The translations under genes and the position numbers were made by a program. A stretch of 64,000 nucleotides of DNA, taken from Methylomonas sp. AM2-LC (GTDB taxonomy: Bacteria; Pseudomonadota; Gammaproteobacteria; Methylococcales; Methylomonadaceae). The notes below the pieces were generated by a model. The model saw nothing but the letters and a program-made list of their open reading frames with translations. It searched no databases and was not told where the DNA came from. Shown piece after piece: positions 1-8,332 of this stretch. The DNA lies in the NCBI RefSeq assembly GCF_039904985.1, contig NZ_CP157005.1, forward strand, positions 1,302,001-1,366,000, read 5' to 3'. The first letter of the stretch is position 1; each line of letters opens with the position of its first letter.

Positions 1-879
1 GTCTTCCCTGGAAGAGTCCAGCTTGGTGTGATTGCTGCCCGTACCGTTGGCGTAGCGGGAGATAATCGGGTTAAAGCTTTGAAAACCCATGTATTTAAGG
101 CCCACGTCCCATAAATGCTTAAGTCCGGTGGGATATCGATCGTTGTTGTAATAAGGCCCCAAAAACGGATGTATCATGATTAGGTAAGACAAGCCGGGAG
201 TACTTTCGTCAAATATTTTGACCGGAATATCTTTAGGCATGCTGACAAATACGACACCCGGTACGCTGGCAAAGGGTTTGCTGAGACGAAAACAGCGGAC
301 ATTAGCTGCCGGGTCTACCGTGCGTCGTTCGTAATCAGGGGCTCGCGCTGTCTGGTCTATGGGCTGCGGTTTGAGAAAGTATATGTCTTCAGGCTCCTCC
401 AAGGTTTCAAACACGTCATCCAGTGACGGATATACGTCATGGATGATGTTTTTAACTTGCTCGTTGACTAGCCGGAATGGCGTCACAAATCCTCTAAACA
501 GGTTGAGTATGAAACGCGGCGCACCGGAGCCCAGCAAATCTATACCTTCCGGCATGGCGAACATGGCGCACTGATCTTGACGGCTGTACTTTATATTACG
601 GTCGAAGCGGCCTTGGCCTTTGTAGACGAAGTTACCTTCAATGTTGTACAAACTTCTATCTTTGGGATCAATATAAATGTCCACAAAATCATCGGGATTG
701 GCCATAAAAGAATACAAAGCGGCATTGCCCCAGGTGCCTATGGTCAGGGCCGGTATTTCCGTATCGTTTAATTTAACGATGATATTCACCTGACTTTCCG
801 TCACGTAACCACAGTTTTCGTGATGATGGCTGTGTTGTAATTTAAAAGCTTGTACCTGGATAAAGACTTCTTCGCTCAT
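1..879 (-). CDS. Hypothetical protein of a contractile/T6SS-like accessory cluster (partial)
   Basis: An open frame runs without a stop from an ATG at 877-879 to the left edge, so at least 293 residues are present and the C-terminus lies outside the window. The protein starts MSEEVFIQVQAF and is hydrophilic, with no signal peptide and no membrane segment in the visible part. I recognise no family or catalytic motif. It begins 12 bases after the stop of the OmpA-like gene and shares its strand, so the two are probably cotranscribed. The combination with an OmpA-like and a peptidoglycan-binding-like protein is reminiscent of accessory genes around T6SS or phage-tail-like loci, which is inference from context only. 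Only short spurious frames exist on the opposite strand here. Confidence 0.75.
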   Translation of the reverse strand, partial: MSEEVFIQVQAFKLQHSHHHENCGYVTESQVNIIVKLNDTEIPALTIGTWGNAALYSFMANPDDFVDIYIDPKDRSLYNIEGNFVYKGQGRFDRNIKYSRQDQCAMFAMPEGIDLLGSGAPRFILNLFRGFVTPFRLVNEQVKNIIHDVYPSLDDVFETLEEPEDIYFLKPQPIDQTARAPDYERRTVDPAANVRCFRLSKPFASVPGVVFVSMPKDIPVKIFDESTPGLSYLIMIHPFLGPYYNNDRYPTGLKHLWDVGLKYMGFQSFNPIISRYANGTGSNHTKLDSSRED

Positions 880-891
880 AGCTTAGTTGGC

Positions 892-2217
892 TTAGGATTG
901 AGTAGGAGATTGCCCGCCGGTAAATGCGGTCATATTTTGGATGGCGGAGGCGTCGCGGTTGGCTGCAAAACCATGTAATACCGATAAGTCGGTAGTCATG
1001 ACTGCCAAAATGCATTTTTTACCGGCCATACATTGCAGCCGGTAGCTTTTACTCGCATCCAATCTGCTCAAGTCAAATACGCAATTGTTCTGAGCATCCT
1101 GCGCAGCCGCGCTGGCAGGTAATTCCATAATCTGCTGACCGTCCTCGCCCGTAACCAACAGCCTTGCCTTGTTGCGTAAGGTTTCCGGCAAATAAATAAA
1201 GTATTTGCGGGCATATTGGTCATTGCCGTGTTCACAAGGCGAGTCCTGCACCAGACGGTCGTAAAACCGGCAGGCAAAAGTGTCTCTGGATTTTTGAAAC
1301 AATCGCCTTTCGTTGTCCAGTTGGGTATGCAGCCGCCGGTCAGCATCCGACCAGAAGCGTTTTTTGCAAGCGGCGGCGGATTCCTCTACGCTGGGGCAGG
1401 GCCATTTATCCGGCTCAACGCGTGTGCCTTTTCTAAAAATTAAAATCATTACTCGGCGGTTGGGGGCATTCCTGATATTACGTTCTGTATGGTCGGAATG
1501 GTTGTTGTACTGCTGTTGCTCGTGTTTGGAAAAAATCAGCAACGGGTTGAACTTACCGCATCCCTGGTAATCGCCTTTGCCATGGGCATGGCTGCCGCCG
1601 GCCAGAAAATCCCGAGCCTGCAAATGCAAATCTGCACCACATAGTTTGTCCATATAATCTTTAAATAAAGCTTGGCGTTCCGTGGCGTTTTGCGAGATGG
1701 CGTGCAACGCGGTTTGCCCGCGGCCAAGGCTGGCCAGCATCACTTGTAGACTATGCTTACCCCAGTTGTCATTACCTAAAGGCGTGGCGTACAGCTTCTC
1801 CCAGAGCGCCGTATTGCGGGTCAGCAGCGCATAGATTGCGGTGGCGCGACGGCCACTTAGGGATTTGTTGAAAGCCTCATCACCCACCGGATCAGCATGT
1901 CCGAATATCGCCAAAGAACAACCTACACCGTCTTCAGCCTTGCTCCATGTGGTATGCGTGGTTGTTAATTCCTTAAGTTCGGCCAGTTCCTCCAGCATGT
2001 CCGGAGCCACAAAAGAGGAGCCGAAATGAAAACGGATATCGTCTACTTTCCAGCAAGCCACCGCCACCAGTCCAGCTTTATAAGTATTAAATTCGCTATC
2101 GGTGGTGGTACCCGCCACAAAATCAGGTGCTTCGCTTTGCGGGTGGTGACCGCTAGTGCCGCCGCCGCTTAGCTTGGCACAGCCACAATCCTGCTTTTGC
2201 ATGATTTTGTTATCCAT
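892..2217 (-). CDS. OmpA-like domain protein, T6SS/tail-like accessory type
   Basis: A 441-residue protein without an obvious signal peptide. Residues about 55-135 look like the first half of an OmpA peptidoglycan-binding domain: a strand motif IRFHFGSSFV, then a loop with FGHADPVGDEAFNKSLSGRRA, the usual G-H-x-D...N..LS..RA signature. The closing strand (APNRRVMILIF) comes only after about 120 extra residues, so the domain carries a large insertion. The C-terminal 170 residues have several cysteines and no family I know. Such OmpA-like proteins with an insertion occur next to VgrG/PAAR or tail-like genes, which fits the neighbours on both sides. The OmpA resemblance is visible; the machine it belongs to is inferred. 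Confidence 0.7.
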   Translation of the reverse strand: MDNKIMQKQDCGCAKLSGGGTSGHHPQSEAPDFVAGTTTDSEFNTYKAGLVAVACWKVDDIRFHFGSSFVAPDMLEELAELKELTTTHTTWSKAEDGVGCSLAIFGHADPVGDEAFNKSLSGRRATAIYALLTRNTALWEKLYATPLGNDNWGKHSLQVMLASLGRGQTALHAISQNATERQALFKDYMDKLCGADLHLQARDFLAGGSHAHGKGDYQGCGKFNPLLIFSKHEQQQYNNHSDHTERNIRNAPNRRVMILIFRKGTRVEPDKWPCPSVEESAAACKKRFWSDADRRLHTQLDNERRLFQKSRDTFACRFYDRLVQDSPCEHGNDQYARKYFIYLPETLRNKARLLVTGEDGQQIMELPASAAAQDAQNNCVFDLSRLDASKSYRLQCMAGKKCILAVMTTDLSVLHGFAANRDASAIQNMTAFTGGQSPTQS

Positions 2218-2250
2218 TTAAAAGTTAATTAAAATTCATGAGGACATTAC

Positions 2251-2655
2251 TCAACAGCTTAGGATTTCCAGCCGCTTGGTTTGGAAGGCCGGGTCGCTGC
2301 CTATCTGCAAATCATGATCGCATTGAAATTCATCAACCGCTAATTTGAATCTGGTCGCATTTTCCGCATCGCTGTTATTGGGCAAAGGCCCAGCAAGGTA
2401 GCCAAAATTATTCAGTGTGGCAATCAGGTCGGAGTGTTGAGACAACGGTTCCAGATGGACTATAGTTTGCTGTTTAATCCAGGTGTCGATAGCTGAACAC
2501 GAAAATCGCCATGTAAAACGAACTTTAAAAGTGGGAATTTTCTTGGTTGCTGCTAGCCTATCAATCCTTCGTTCCGTCACCTTCAGGTAGTCGGCGACCT
2601 GCATGATGGTTAGGATCTCAACCTCGCTTGTATTTTTAGACATAGTAGTGACCAA
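2251..2655 (-). CDS. Chimeric small protein: excisionase-type HTH plus peptidoglycan-binding-like tail
   Basis: A 134-residue frame made of two unrelated-looking parts. Residues about 13-65 match the HTH_17/excisionase pattern: MQVADYLKVTERRIDRLA, then KIPTFKVRFTWRFS and IDTWI, as in Xis-like or MerR-type DNA-binding domains. From about residue 70 it changes to a peptidoglycan-binding-domain-1-like segment (ATLNNFGYLAG, then TRFKLAVDEFQCDHDL), the kind of tail found in proteins encoded beside the OmpA-like gene downstream. The GTG/ATG region offers starts at residue 1 and at Met5 (2643). It lies 33 bases upstream of the OmpA-like gene. Either a genuine small fusion or the remnant of a larger gene whose 5' part was replaced by a mobile-element excisionase; I favour the second. 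Confidence 0.55.
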   Translation of the reverse strand: MVTTMSKNTSEVEILTIMQVADYLKVTERRIDRLAATKKIPTFKVRFTWRFSCSAIDTWIKQQTIVHLEPLSQHSDLIATLNNFGYLAGPLPNNSDAENATRFKLAVDEFQCDHDLQIGSDPAFQTKRLEILSC

Positions 2656-2996
2656 GATATGTCAAGATAGTAGAGAATAGTGCAAAATTTTCAAAGAATC
2701 AATTACTAGATGTAACGGCTTGCAATTAAAACCAATCTGGCACACATTTAACGCTATTTCGGGCTCAAATTAAGGGTTCTGTCGCAACTTTTACAAGTTC
2801 GAGGCGTCGAGGTTGATCACTCAACGGGGTTGTAAGCCGGAACCCCAGAAAATTTTGCCACACTGAATAAACCTATTTTGCACATTCCACTACAAATCAG
2901 CCACCTGTTTCGAGGTAAACCAAGCCATCAATTCCGATATGATTACAGCAGTATTGAATGACGGCTTTGGACATGGCGAATTGTCGCAAACGACCT

Positions 2997-3164
2997 AGGC
3001 TGTATAAAAACGTAAAAATATAATACAAAAATTAAATTATTCACCACTTGACTGGTTATTTAATTCTCTCAAGCAAGATAAATCTCCATCCAGACATAAA
3101 AATAATCAGATAAATAGATTTATTTTTCCACCATATTTTTGGATTTTACGTTTTTACACAGCCT
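2997..3164. repeat. MITE-like element, copy 1
   Basis: About 168 bp with terminal inverted repeats: the left end is AGGCTGTATAAAAACGTAAA and the right end, read in reverse, is AGGCTGTGTAAAAACGTAAA. The interior is AT-rich and has no coding capacity. A second copy of nearly the same length lies at 47905-48070 and aligns end to end when this copy is reverse-complemented, including an internal GTGG-AAAAA block and a CCAGT...GTGG block. The parent transposase is not in the window, and I see no clear target duplication. Confidence 0.7.
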
Positions 3165-3377
3165 GGACCCATTCTTGCCGGTCGCGTTTCTCCAAAGCGG
3201 CCAGTCAGTAAAATCCAGACTCTGCGAACTGGAGAACTACAAAGCAGCCATTGGTGACCTCACACAATCGGCCATCAAGAGACAGTCAAAAATTTAAACG
3301 AATGACAGGACTGATTTATATAGCTGCCATTCATTGAAAATAAATTAATAGGCATGAACTTCTGAATCAAGATCCAC

Positions 3378-3411
3378 TGGATAGCCAGATTTAGAACGTT
3401 CTGGCTATCCA
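3378..3411 (-). terminator. Strong hairpin downstream of the phase-variable PEP-CTERM gene
   Basis: TGGATAGCCAG and CTGGCTATCCA form a perfect 11-bp stem with a 12-nt loop just after the stop at 3421. There is no U tract, so termination is plausible rather than clear. Confidence 0.5.
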
Positions 3412-3420
3412 ACTGTAGAT

Positions 3421-4008
3421 TTATGCTGTAGCGATTTGCATTGCAGACTGTTTACGACGAACAACCCAGCCTAATAATGGCAAGCCTAATAACATCATTG
3501 CCCATTCTCCAGCTTCGGGAACTGCGGATACAGAATATCCTGAGTTACTGAAACCATAATGCTTTTCTGATCCAATAACGAGGTAGTTGTAACTCTGGCC
3601 GGGAACTTCGATAGAGTAAAAGTAATTTGTAGCGGTATCACCGATTGCTAAATTAGAATTGGCGAATACGAAATTGTTGTACGTACCATCGAAAGATATT
3701 TGTGCACCACTTGATAACCAAAAACCCCCAAACAGACTGATGCTATCAACGAATAAGCTTCCATTGCCACTGAACGCAACACCATCAAAAAAAACAGAGG
3801 CATTTGAGATATTAGTAATAAAGTTACCTGTAGCGGTACCATTGAACTTAGCAATAATTTCGTCCGAGCCAATTTTCCAGTCTAATTTATATTCAGTGGT
3901 ATCAGCATAGGCATAATTGATGCCAAATAATGTAAATAATACCAGCAGTTTTATAAAGCGCTTACAATCTGAGTTGAGTTGAGTTGAGTTGAGTTGAGTT
4001 GAATGCAT
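3421..4008 (-). CDS. PEP-CTERM sorting-domain protein, probably phase-variable
   Basis: A 195-residue exported protein. The N-terminus is an unusual repeat-encoded stretch (MHSTQLNSTQLNSD) followed by a signal peptide core, FIKLLVLFTLFGINYAYA. The body is rich in Ser, Asn, Gly and aromatic residues. The last 30 residues form a PEP-CTERM signal: VPEAGEWAMMLLGLPLLG, a hydrophobic helix, then the basic stop VVRRK. Such proteins are processed by an exosortase/archaeosortase and go to the cell surface or exopolysaccharide matrix; no exosortase gene is in the window. An AAGGAAA ribosome site lies 5 bases before the ATG. The first codons are six perfect TCAAC units, so slippage by one unit shifts the frame and gives an immediate stop. 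Its specific role is unknown. Confidence 0.8.
   Translation of the reverse strand: MHSTQLNSTQLNSDCKRFIKLLVLFTLFGINYAYADTTEYKLDWKIGSDEIIAKFNGTATGNFITNISNASVFFDGVAFSGNGSLFVDSISLFGGFWLSSGAQISFDGTYNNFVFANSNLAIGDTATNYFYSIEVPGQSYNYLVIGSEKHYGFSNSGYSVSAVPEAGEWAMMLLGLPLLGWVVRRKQSAMQIATA
3971..4002 (-). repeat. Pentanucleotide tandem repeat (TCAAC)6 inside a signal-peptide coding region
   Basis: On the plus strand there are six exact GAGTT units (3971-4000) plus two bases of a seventh. They begin at codon 3 of the PEP-CTERM gene. Six units keep the frame open. Five units would read ...CTC AGA TTG TAA, and seven would read ...GTA AGC GCT TTA TAA, both stopping before the signal peptide core. The arrangement parallels the CTCTT repeats in the leader of neisserial opa genes. 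Confidence 0.85.
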
Positions 4009-4716
4009 TATGTTTCCTTGAATTGGTTATTACAATAAATTTTCACCTAATTTAACCGATCAAAGAGGCAATCCAGCAATCCTCGCAACAAGAACCCTAA
4101 GACTTTCCGCTTCCACCATTTGGTAGAATTGGCCTTTACTCTTGTTGATGTTTTAACACATAAAACTGGTATTTTCAATTGTACCTAACATATTTTTCTA
4201 TTCTCCACACCACTATAATCAATAAGTAGCCTATAGAGCGGAAAAGCGATAGAATTCAACCAAAAAAAATCAAGTCTATCGTTTTTCTATATCACATTTC
4301 AAAAATAGTTGCAACTAATTGATATATATACATTATTGATAGGCCCTATAATAACTCAGTAGAATTGTAAGTACATGGACATCCCTACAATCCCTTTCCC
4401 TCGATCGCCAGATTGCAGAGCCTAATAAAATCTATCCAAAAAATTTCATACTCCTTAATTGTTAATGCTTAACTGACCGACAGCTTTGTATACATCAAGA
4501 GTCATTTAAAAAATTAGGCTGAATGGCAGCTTGGGGTCGATTTTGCACCTTCAATTTTGACAAGGCCATAAGGCGCAATCAAAAAAGTCTTGTTTTCATA
4601 GAGTGGAATAGGTCTAACCGTACTCCACCCTTTACATCAATCACCGTATAATTGAGCTAATGCAATTTTAAACCACCTAAAAGAATGCTAATCAGCTTCA
4701 TTTATGCAGCCACTCA
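4009..4716. other. AT-rich intergenic region upstream of the PEP-CTERM gene
   Basis: No supported gene. The 5' untranslated region of the PEP-CTERM gene must lie in the left part (4009 to about 4200), where a stretch around 4080-4150 looks partly structured, but I cannot match it to a riboswitch class. Short frames present here overlap the lipoprotein gene on the other strand or lack ribosome sites. Confidence 0.4.
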
Positions 4717-5355
4717 TTATTTCATCTGTGCCAACTGCCTTAATCCCGCTTCAATTTCCAAGCCTAAATTACTCAAACAAGTGCTTTGCGCGGCGACGAT
4801 TGCTTCTGGCTGTGACTGGGCAGCAACATCGCAGCTAAAGTTGTGTGTTAGCAAGGTTTGTTCCTGATGTTTAATCTGCCATTGTGCGTTGAGTTGGCTG
4901 TGTTGGTCGGCATTTTGATGGAATTGAAAAATATCCACACTGACTTGGTAATCAATCTGTTGGCGTTGTGACCAGGGATAACGCAAAATTTGTTCAACAC
5001 CCAGTCGTTTAGCCAAAAATTGCGCTATGCTTCGGTTAATGTTTTCGGTTAGATTTTCTGCCCAGCGATGTTGCTCATCTAAAACATACTGGTTTTCGCT
5101 CTTGGCTATTACCATTTGTGGTCGATTCAGATATTCAGGCACATGTATAGGCCCTATACCAATGAGTAGTTTAGAGTTGAAGGCTACGCTAGGAGAGGGG
5201 GTGTCTACACTCGTTTCCGCATTCAGCATATAAAATTCAACCGGGCTATGCGAACTGCATGCACTTAACATAAGTGAGCTTAACGCGACTATTCGCAGTC
5301 TGTTATTGTGTTTGTACAGTGTTAAAAACAGTTTATTTTCCATAAATAATTTCAT
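4717..5355 (-). CDS. ABC-type transport auxiliary lipoprotein (PqiC/MlaA-system accessory type)
   Basis: A 212-residue protein with a lipoprotein signal: VALSSLMLSAC gives a lipobox with the acylated cysteine near residue 33. The body fits the ABC_trans_aux (DUF330/PqiC-like) family, outer-membrane-anchored partners of MCE transporters: FYMLNA near the mature start, then LLIGIGPIHVPEYLNRPQMV, a typical beta element. The gene overlaps the end of the MCE gene by 23 bases; Met5 (5343) is an alternative start. It closes the four-gene operon, which argues for a role as the outer-membrane anchor of a lipid shuttle across the periplasm. Confidence 0.8.
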   Translation of the reverse strand: MKLFMENKLFLTLYKHNNRLRIVALSSLMLSACSSHSPVEFYMLNAETSVDTPSPSVAFNSKLLIGIGPIHVPEYLNRPQMVIAKSENQYVLDEQHRWAENLTENINRSIAQFLAKRLGVEQILRYPWSQRQQIDYQVSVDIFQFHQNADQHSQLNAQWQIKHQEQTLLTHNFSCDVAAQSQPEAIVAAQSTCLSNLGLEIEAGLRQLAQMK

Positions 5356-6325
5356 TCGGTTGTCGCTCCAGCGATTCTGATAAATCTTTCATGGCACGTG
5401 AGGCATCACGCATTTCTTTTAGGGTTTGTCCTAATAGCGAATCGGGGTTGGCTAATTCTTCAAAGGCATTCAGTGTATGTTGCGAATTTTGCAGGGCTTG
5501 GGATGCAGTATTAAGGCTGATTGTTGCAGCTTGCACCATGGGCACTAGTTGTTGATGTATATCTTGTATACCGGCGCGTGTTTCAAGCAACGTGCTGTTG
5601 GTATTTATTAGCACTGGACCTACTTGCGCATTTAGCGTATGGATTAATTTTTGGCTTTCCTGTAAAGAATTGGATAAGGCTAGTAATGAGTTTTTTAAAT
5701 CATTAGATTTTAATAAACTTCGGGTTTCTTCCAGGGTTTCGGATAAATCTTTGACCATTTTTTCAAGCGGTAATTGCCGTAGTTTTTTAAACACTTCTTC
5801 GGCAGTATTTTTAATTTCATCCGCTGTGGTTGGTACGCTGGGTAATTCGGGTAAGTCCTTGTAATCCATATTAACCAGATTAATCTGTTTGTCATGATAA
5901 AAATCGAAATCCACATACAGTAAGCCGGTTAATAAGCTTTGCGTTTCCAAACGCGCTTTTAGGCCTAAGTCAATTAAGTGCTGTCTTTCCTGCTGCTGCT
6001 GTGAGTCGTTATGTGGAGACGAATTATGTCCTGAGAAGTCGCGGAGCAATTCGGGTTCTATTTCTATGACAACCGGTTTAAAAATCCGTCCAGTGGCAAC
6101 GTCCATCTCTAAAGAAATTTCTACCACTTTGCCAATTTGTACTCCTTGCAATTTAACCGGAGCGCCAATATTCAAGCCGTTTAAAGCGGAATCAAAAAAA
6201 ATGACAAAGCGTTTTTTGTTTTTAAAAAAATCGCTACCGCCAAAGACTAGTACTGCTATGGTAAATAAGAGTAATGCACCAATTAAGAATGTGCCAATAG
6301 CCAGTGGATTTGCCTGTTTACTCAC
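5333..6325 (-). CDS. MCE (MlaD-like) domain substrate-binding protein
   Basis: A 330-residue protein with one N-terminal membrane helix (residues about 10-30, IGTFLIGALLLFTIAVLVFGG) and a single MCE domain from about 37 to 135, opening with FVIFFDSALNGLNIGAPVKLQGVQIGKV in which the GLNxGAPVxxxGVxVG pattern is clear. The remaining 190 residues are helical and rich in Leu, Asn and Ser, as in the extended C-termini of PqiB/MlaD-type proteins that form a hexameric channel. Its ATG overlaps the stop of the ATPase gene by four bases, so translational coupling is likely. In this family the protein receives or delivers phospholipid in the periplasm; direction of transport here is unknown. Confidence 0.88.
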   Translation of the reverse strand: MSKQANPLAIGTFLIGALLLFTIAVLVFGGSDFFKNKKRFVIFFDSALNGLNIGAPVKLQGVQIGKVVEISLEMDVATGRIFKPVVIEIEPELLRDFSGHNSSPHNDSQQQQERQHLIDLGLKARLETQSLLTGLLYVDFDFYHDKQINLVNMDYKDLPELPSVPTTADEIKNTAEEVFKKLRQLPLEKMVKDLSETLEETRSLLKSNDLKNSLLALSNSLQESQKLIHTLNAQVGPVLINTNSTLLETRAGIQDIHQQLVPMVQAATISLNTASQALQNSQHTLNAFEELANPDSLLGQTLKEMRDASRAMKDLSESLERQPNEIIYGK

Positions 6326-7104
6326 AAAATACCTCCGAGGTTAGGATGGGCAGACTGCGGATTACTACGAGTCAAAAAATCCTGCACTTTAGGATTTGTG
6401 CAGGTATTTAACAACTGTTTTGGTGGGCCGACTGCTAGCATGGTTTTGCTTTCGGCATCCAGAAATACCGAATTGGTACCAATAGCGAAAATGCTGGCTA
6501 ATTCATGTGTCACCATCACTATGGTGGTAGATAGGCTGTCACGTAAACTAAGCAGTAAATCGTCTAACAACTTGGCGCTGACTGGATCAAGTCCTGCGGA
6601 AGGTTCATCGCAAAACAAAATTTCGGGGTCCAAGGCCATGGCGCGCGCCAAACCAGCGCGCTTTTGCATACCGCCACTTAATTCGGCGGGATAATAGTTG
6701 CCAAAACCCGCCAGACCCACCAGTGCCAGTTTATAGTTTACAATTTCATTGATTTTTCGCGCGCTTAAGCGCGTGGCGGTAGAAATTGGCAGCGCAACAT
6801 TTTCTGCCAGTGTCATTGAGCTTAGCAGCGCACCGCTTTGAAAAAGCACACCCGTATGTTGCAAAATACGGCGCTGTGTTTGGGGTGCGGCTTGCCACAA
6901 TGCTTGCTTATTGTAATAAATATCGCCTAGCAGGGGGCGTTGTAAACCAATCATATGTCTTAACAGTGTGCTTTTTCCACAACCGCTGCCACCCATGATA
7001 ATAAAAATATCACCCTTATTAATGGTGAAATCAAGTCCGTGTTGAATAATGGTCTCTCCATAAGCCATACTTAAATTTTTAACGGCTAGATACTCGCTAC
7101 TCAT
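6322..7104 (-). CDS. ABC transporter ATPase, MlaF-like
   Basis: A 260-residue cytoplasmic ATPase that powers the MCE lipid transporter. Visible motifs are Walker A GGSGCGKST (residues about 38-46), the Q-loop in GVLFQSGAL, the signature LSGGMQKRAGLARA, Walker B ILFCDEPSAGLDP and the switch histidine in VMVTHELAS. LSGGMQKR is typical of the MlaF/Mkl subgroup rather than of general importers. The start lies two bases after the stop of the permease gene, and the end overlaps the MCE gene. Length is normal for the family. Confidence 0.92.
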   Translation of the reverse strand: MSSEYLAVKNLSMAYGETIIQHGLDFTINKGDIFIIMGGSGCGKSTLLRHMIGLQRPLLGDIYYNKQALWQAAPQTQRRILQHTGVLFQSGALLSSMTLAENVALPISTATRLSARKINEIVNYKLALVGLAGFGNYYPAELSGGMQKRAGLARAMALDPEILFCDEPSAGLDPVSAKLLDDLLLSLRDSLSTTIVMVTHELASIFAIGTNSVFLDAESKTMLAVGPPKQLLNTCTNPKVQDFLTRSNPQSAHPNLGGIL

Positions 7105-7106
7105 TT

Positions 7107-8249
7107 TTAAATACCCAGCCGGTTACAAATAATGGTCATTAGAGAATCGGCCATTACGATAAATACAATGCCGGTAACCACGGCGGAGGTTGCTGCATTG
7201 CCAACAGCTGAGGCGCTACGTCCACACTGCATGCCGCGCATACAACCGGAAAGGGCAATTAAAATACCGAAAACGGCACTTTTCACAAATCCCACCAAAA
7301 AGTCTTTTAGTTGTACGGCATGCGCGGTTCTATCCAAGTATTCGGTGATGGATACGTCGAAAAAATTAACCGTTACCAAACCGCCACCTACGATACCCAT
7401 TAAGTCGGCATATAGACAGAGCAGTGGCATGATTAAAATCAGTGCCAGCACTCTGGGTATGACCAAAAATGCCATAGGTTCTAAATTCATGGTTTTTAAG
7501 GCGTCAATCTCACTATTAACTTGCATGGTACCTAATTGGGCTGCATAGGCAGCGCCTGTTCTGCCGGTCATGATAATGGCGGTCATCAGACCGCCCATTT
7601 CCCTGGTCATACCCAGACTAACCAAATTTGCAATATAGATTTGTGCGCCGAATAGTGATAATTGTAGTGCGCCGACAAAGGCTAAAATTAATCCGACCAA
7701 CAGGCTGATTAAAGTAACAATCGGAAGTGCCGAAGGCCCGCATTCTTGTATATATAAGTAAAAATCTTGCAGTCTGAAAAAAGATTGTCCACGCAAGGTA
7801 GCCACAGTGCTTAAAAATAGATCGCCAATAAAGGTTAGTAGCAGTTTACATTCTGTGTTGATTATTGTTTGGTTAAATCCCAGAAGATTTAGCTTGGATG
7901 AGGGATCTTGCTTTTGCTGGGTATCGTGACGTTCCGGTGAGGCATACACCAGTGTCAGTAATCGCTGAATGGCAAAAGGTAGGCTGGTTAACTCCACGCT
8001 GATGTCTTGTTGTCGTGCTGCATCAATTAGCTTTATCAGTTCTGTCGGTAGTAAGCTGTCCCAGTTTCCCAGTTCTGCCGTAGAAAATTGCATCCGCTTA
8101 ATGTCTTTGTCGGATTTTAAATTTAATAGTATTGCATCGCTGGAGGGTAAGTTACCTGTTAACAGCCAATCACCCTTTACAGTAATGACTAGCAGGTCAT
8201 TCTGACATGAGCTGCTAATCTGACTGATTTGTTGTTCGGAGTTAGGCAT
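7107..8249 (-). CDS. MlaE-family permease with N-terminal STAS-like domain
   Basis: A 380-residue protein. Residues about 1-110 resemble a STAS domain (VITVKGDWLL at the start, then MQFSTAELGNWDSLLPTELI), which in most Mla systems is a separate protein, MlaB. From about 135 onward it is an MlaE/YrbE permease with five or so hydrophobic segments and the conserved stretch LGMTREMGGLMTAIIMTGRTGAAYAAQLGTMQV followed by EIDALKTM. It is the first gene of the operon permease-ATPase-MCE-lipoprotein. The fused STAS explains why no mlaB is seen nearby. Role in outer-membrane lipid asymmetry is inferred from the family. Confidence 0.88.
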   Translation of the reverse strand: MPNSEQQISQISSSCQNDLLVITVKGDWLLTGNLPSSDAILLNLKSDKDIKRMQFSTAELGNWDSLLPTELIKLIDAARQQDISVELTSLPFAIQRLLTLVYASPERHDTQQKQDPSSKLNLLGFNQTIINTECKLLLTFIGDLFLSTVATLRGQSFFRLQDFYLYIQECGPSALPIVTLISLLVGLILAFVGALQLSLFGAQIYIANLVSLGMTREMGGLMTAIIMTGRTGAAYAAQLGTMQVNSEIDALKTMNLEPMAFLVIPRVLALILIMPLLCLYADLMGIVGGGLVTVNFFDVSITEYLDRTAHAVQLKDFLVGFVKSAVFGILIALSGCMRGMQCGRSASAVGNAATSAVVTGIVFIVMADSLMTIICNRLGI

Positions 8250-8332
8250 AAGTTGCTTATTGGGTCAGTACGATTAAGTGAGATATATCATCAGTATAAA
8301 AAGACTCGGCAAAATGGGTTACGTTCCATCTA

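Larger units (their letters stand above)
2656..3420. other. Gene-free accessory stretch with mobile-element debris
   Basis: No convincing gene is visible. The stretch holds the MITE-like element at 2997-3164, a GC-richer remnant at about 3171-3290, and a hairpin at 3378-3411. A short sequence at 2774-2791 (GGGTTCTGTCGCAACTTT) resembles the terminal repeat of IS6-family elements, but no transposase or second end was found. Confidence 0.5.

Noticed and set aside
2774..2791. Sequence resembling an IS6-type terminal repeat
   Set aside because: Only one end and no transposase, so it is noted as debris rather than called as an element.
3971..4002. Repeats as part of a CRISPR array
   Set aside because: Five-base units without spacers are a microsatellite; no CRISPR pattern or cas gene exists in the window.
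4080..4150. Possible riboswitch ahead of the PEP-CTERM gene
   Set aside because: Some pairing is possible but no known riboswitch consensus could be matched by eye.
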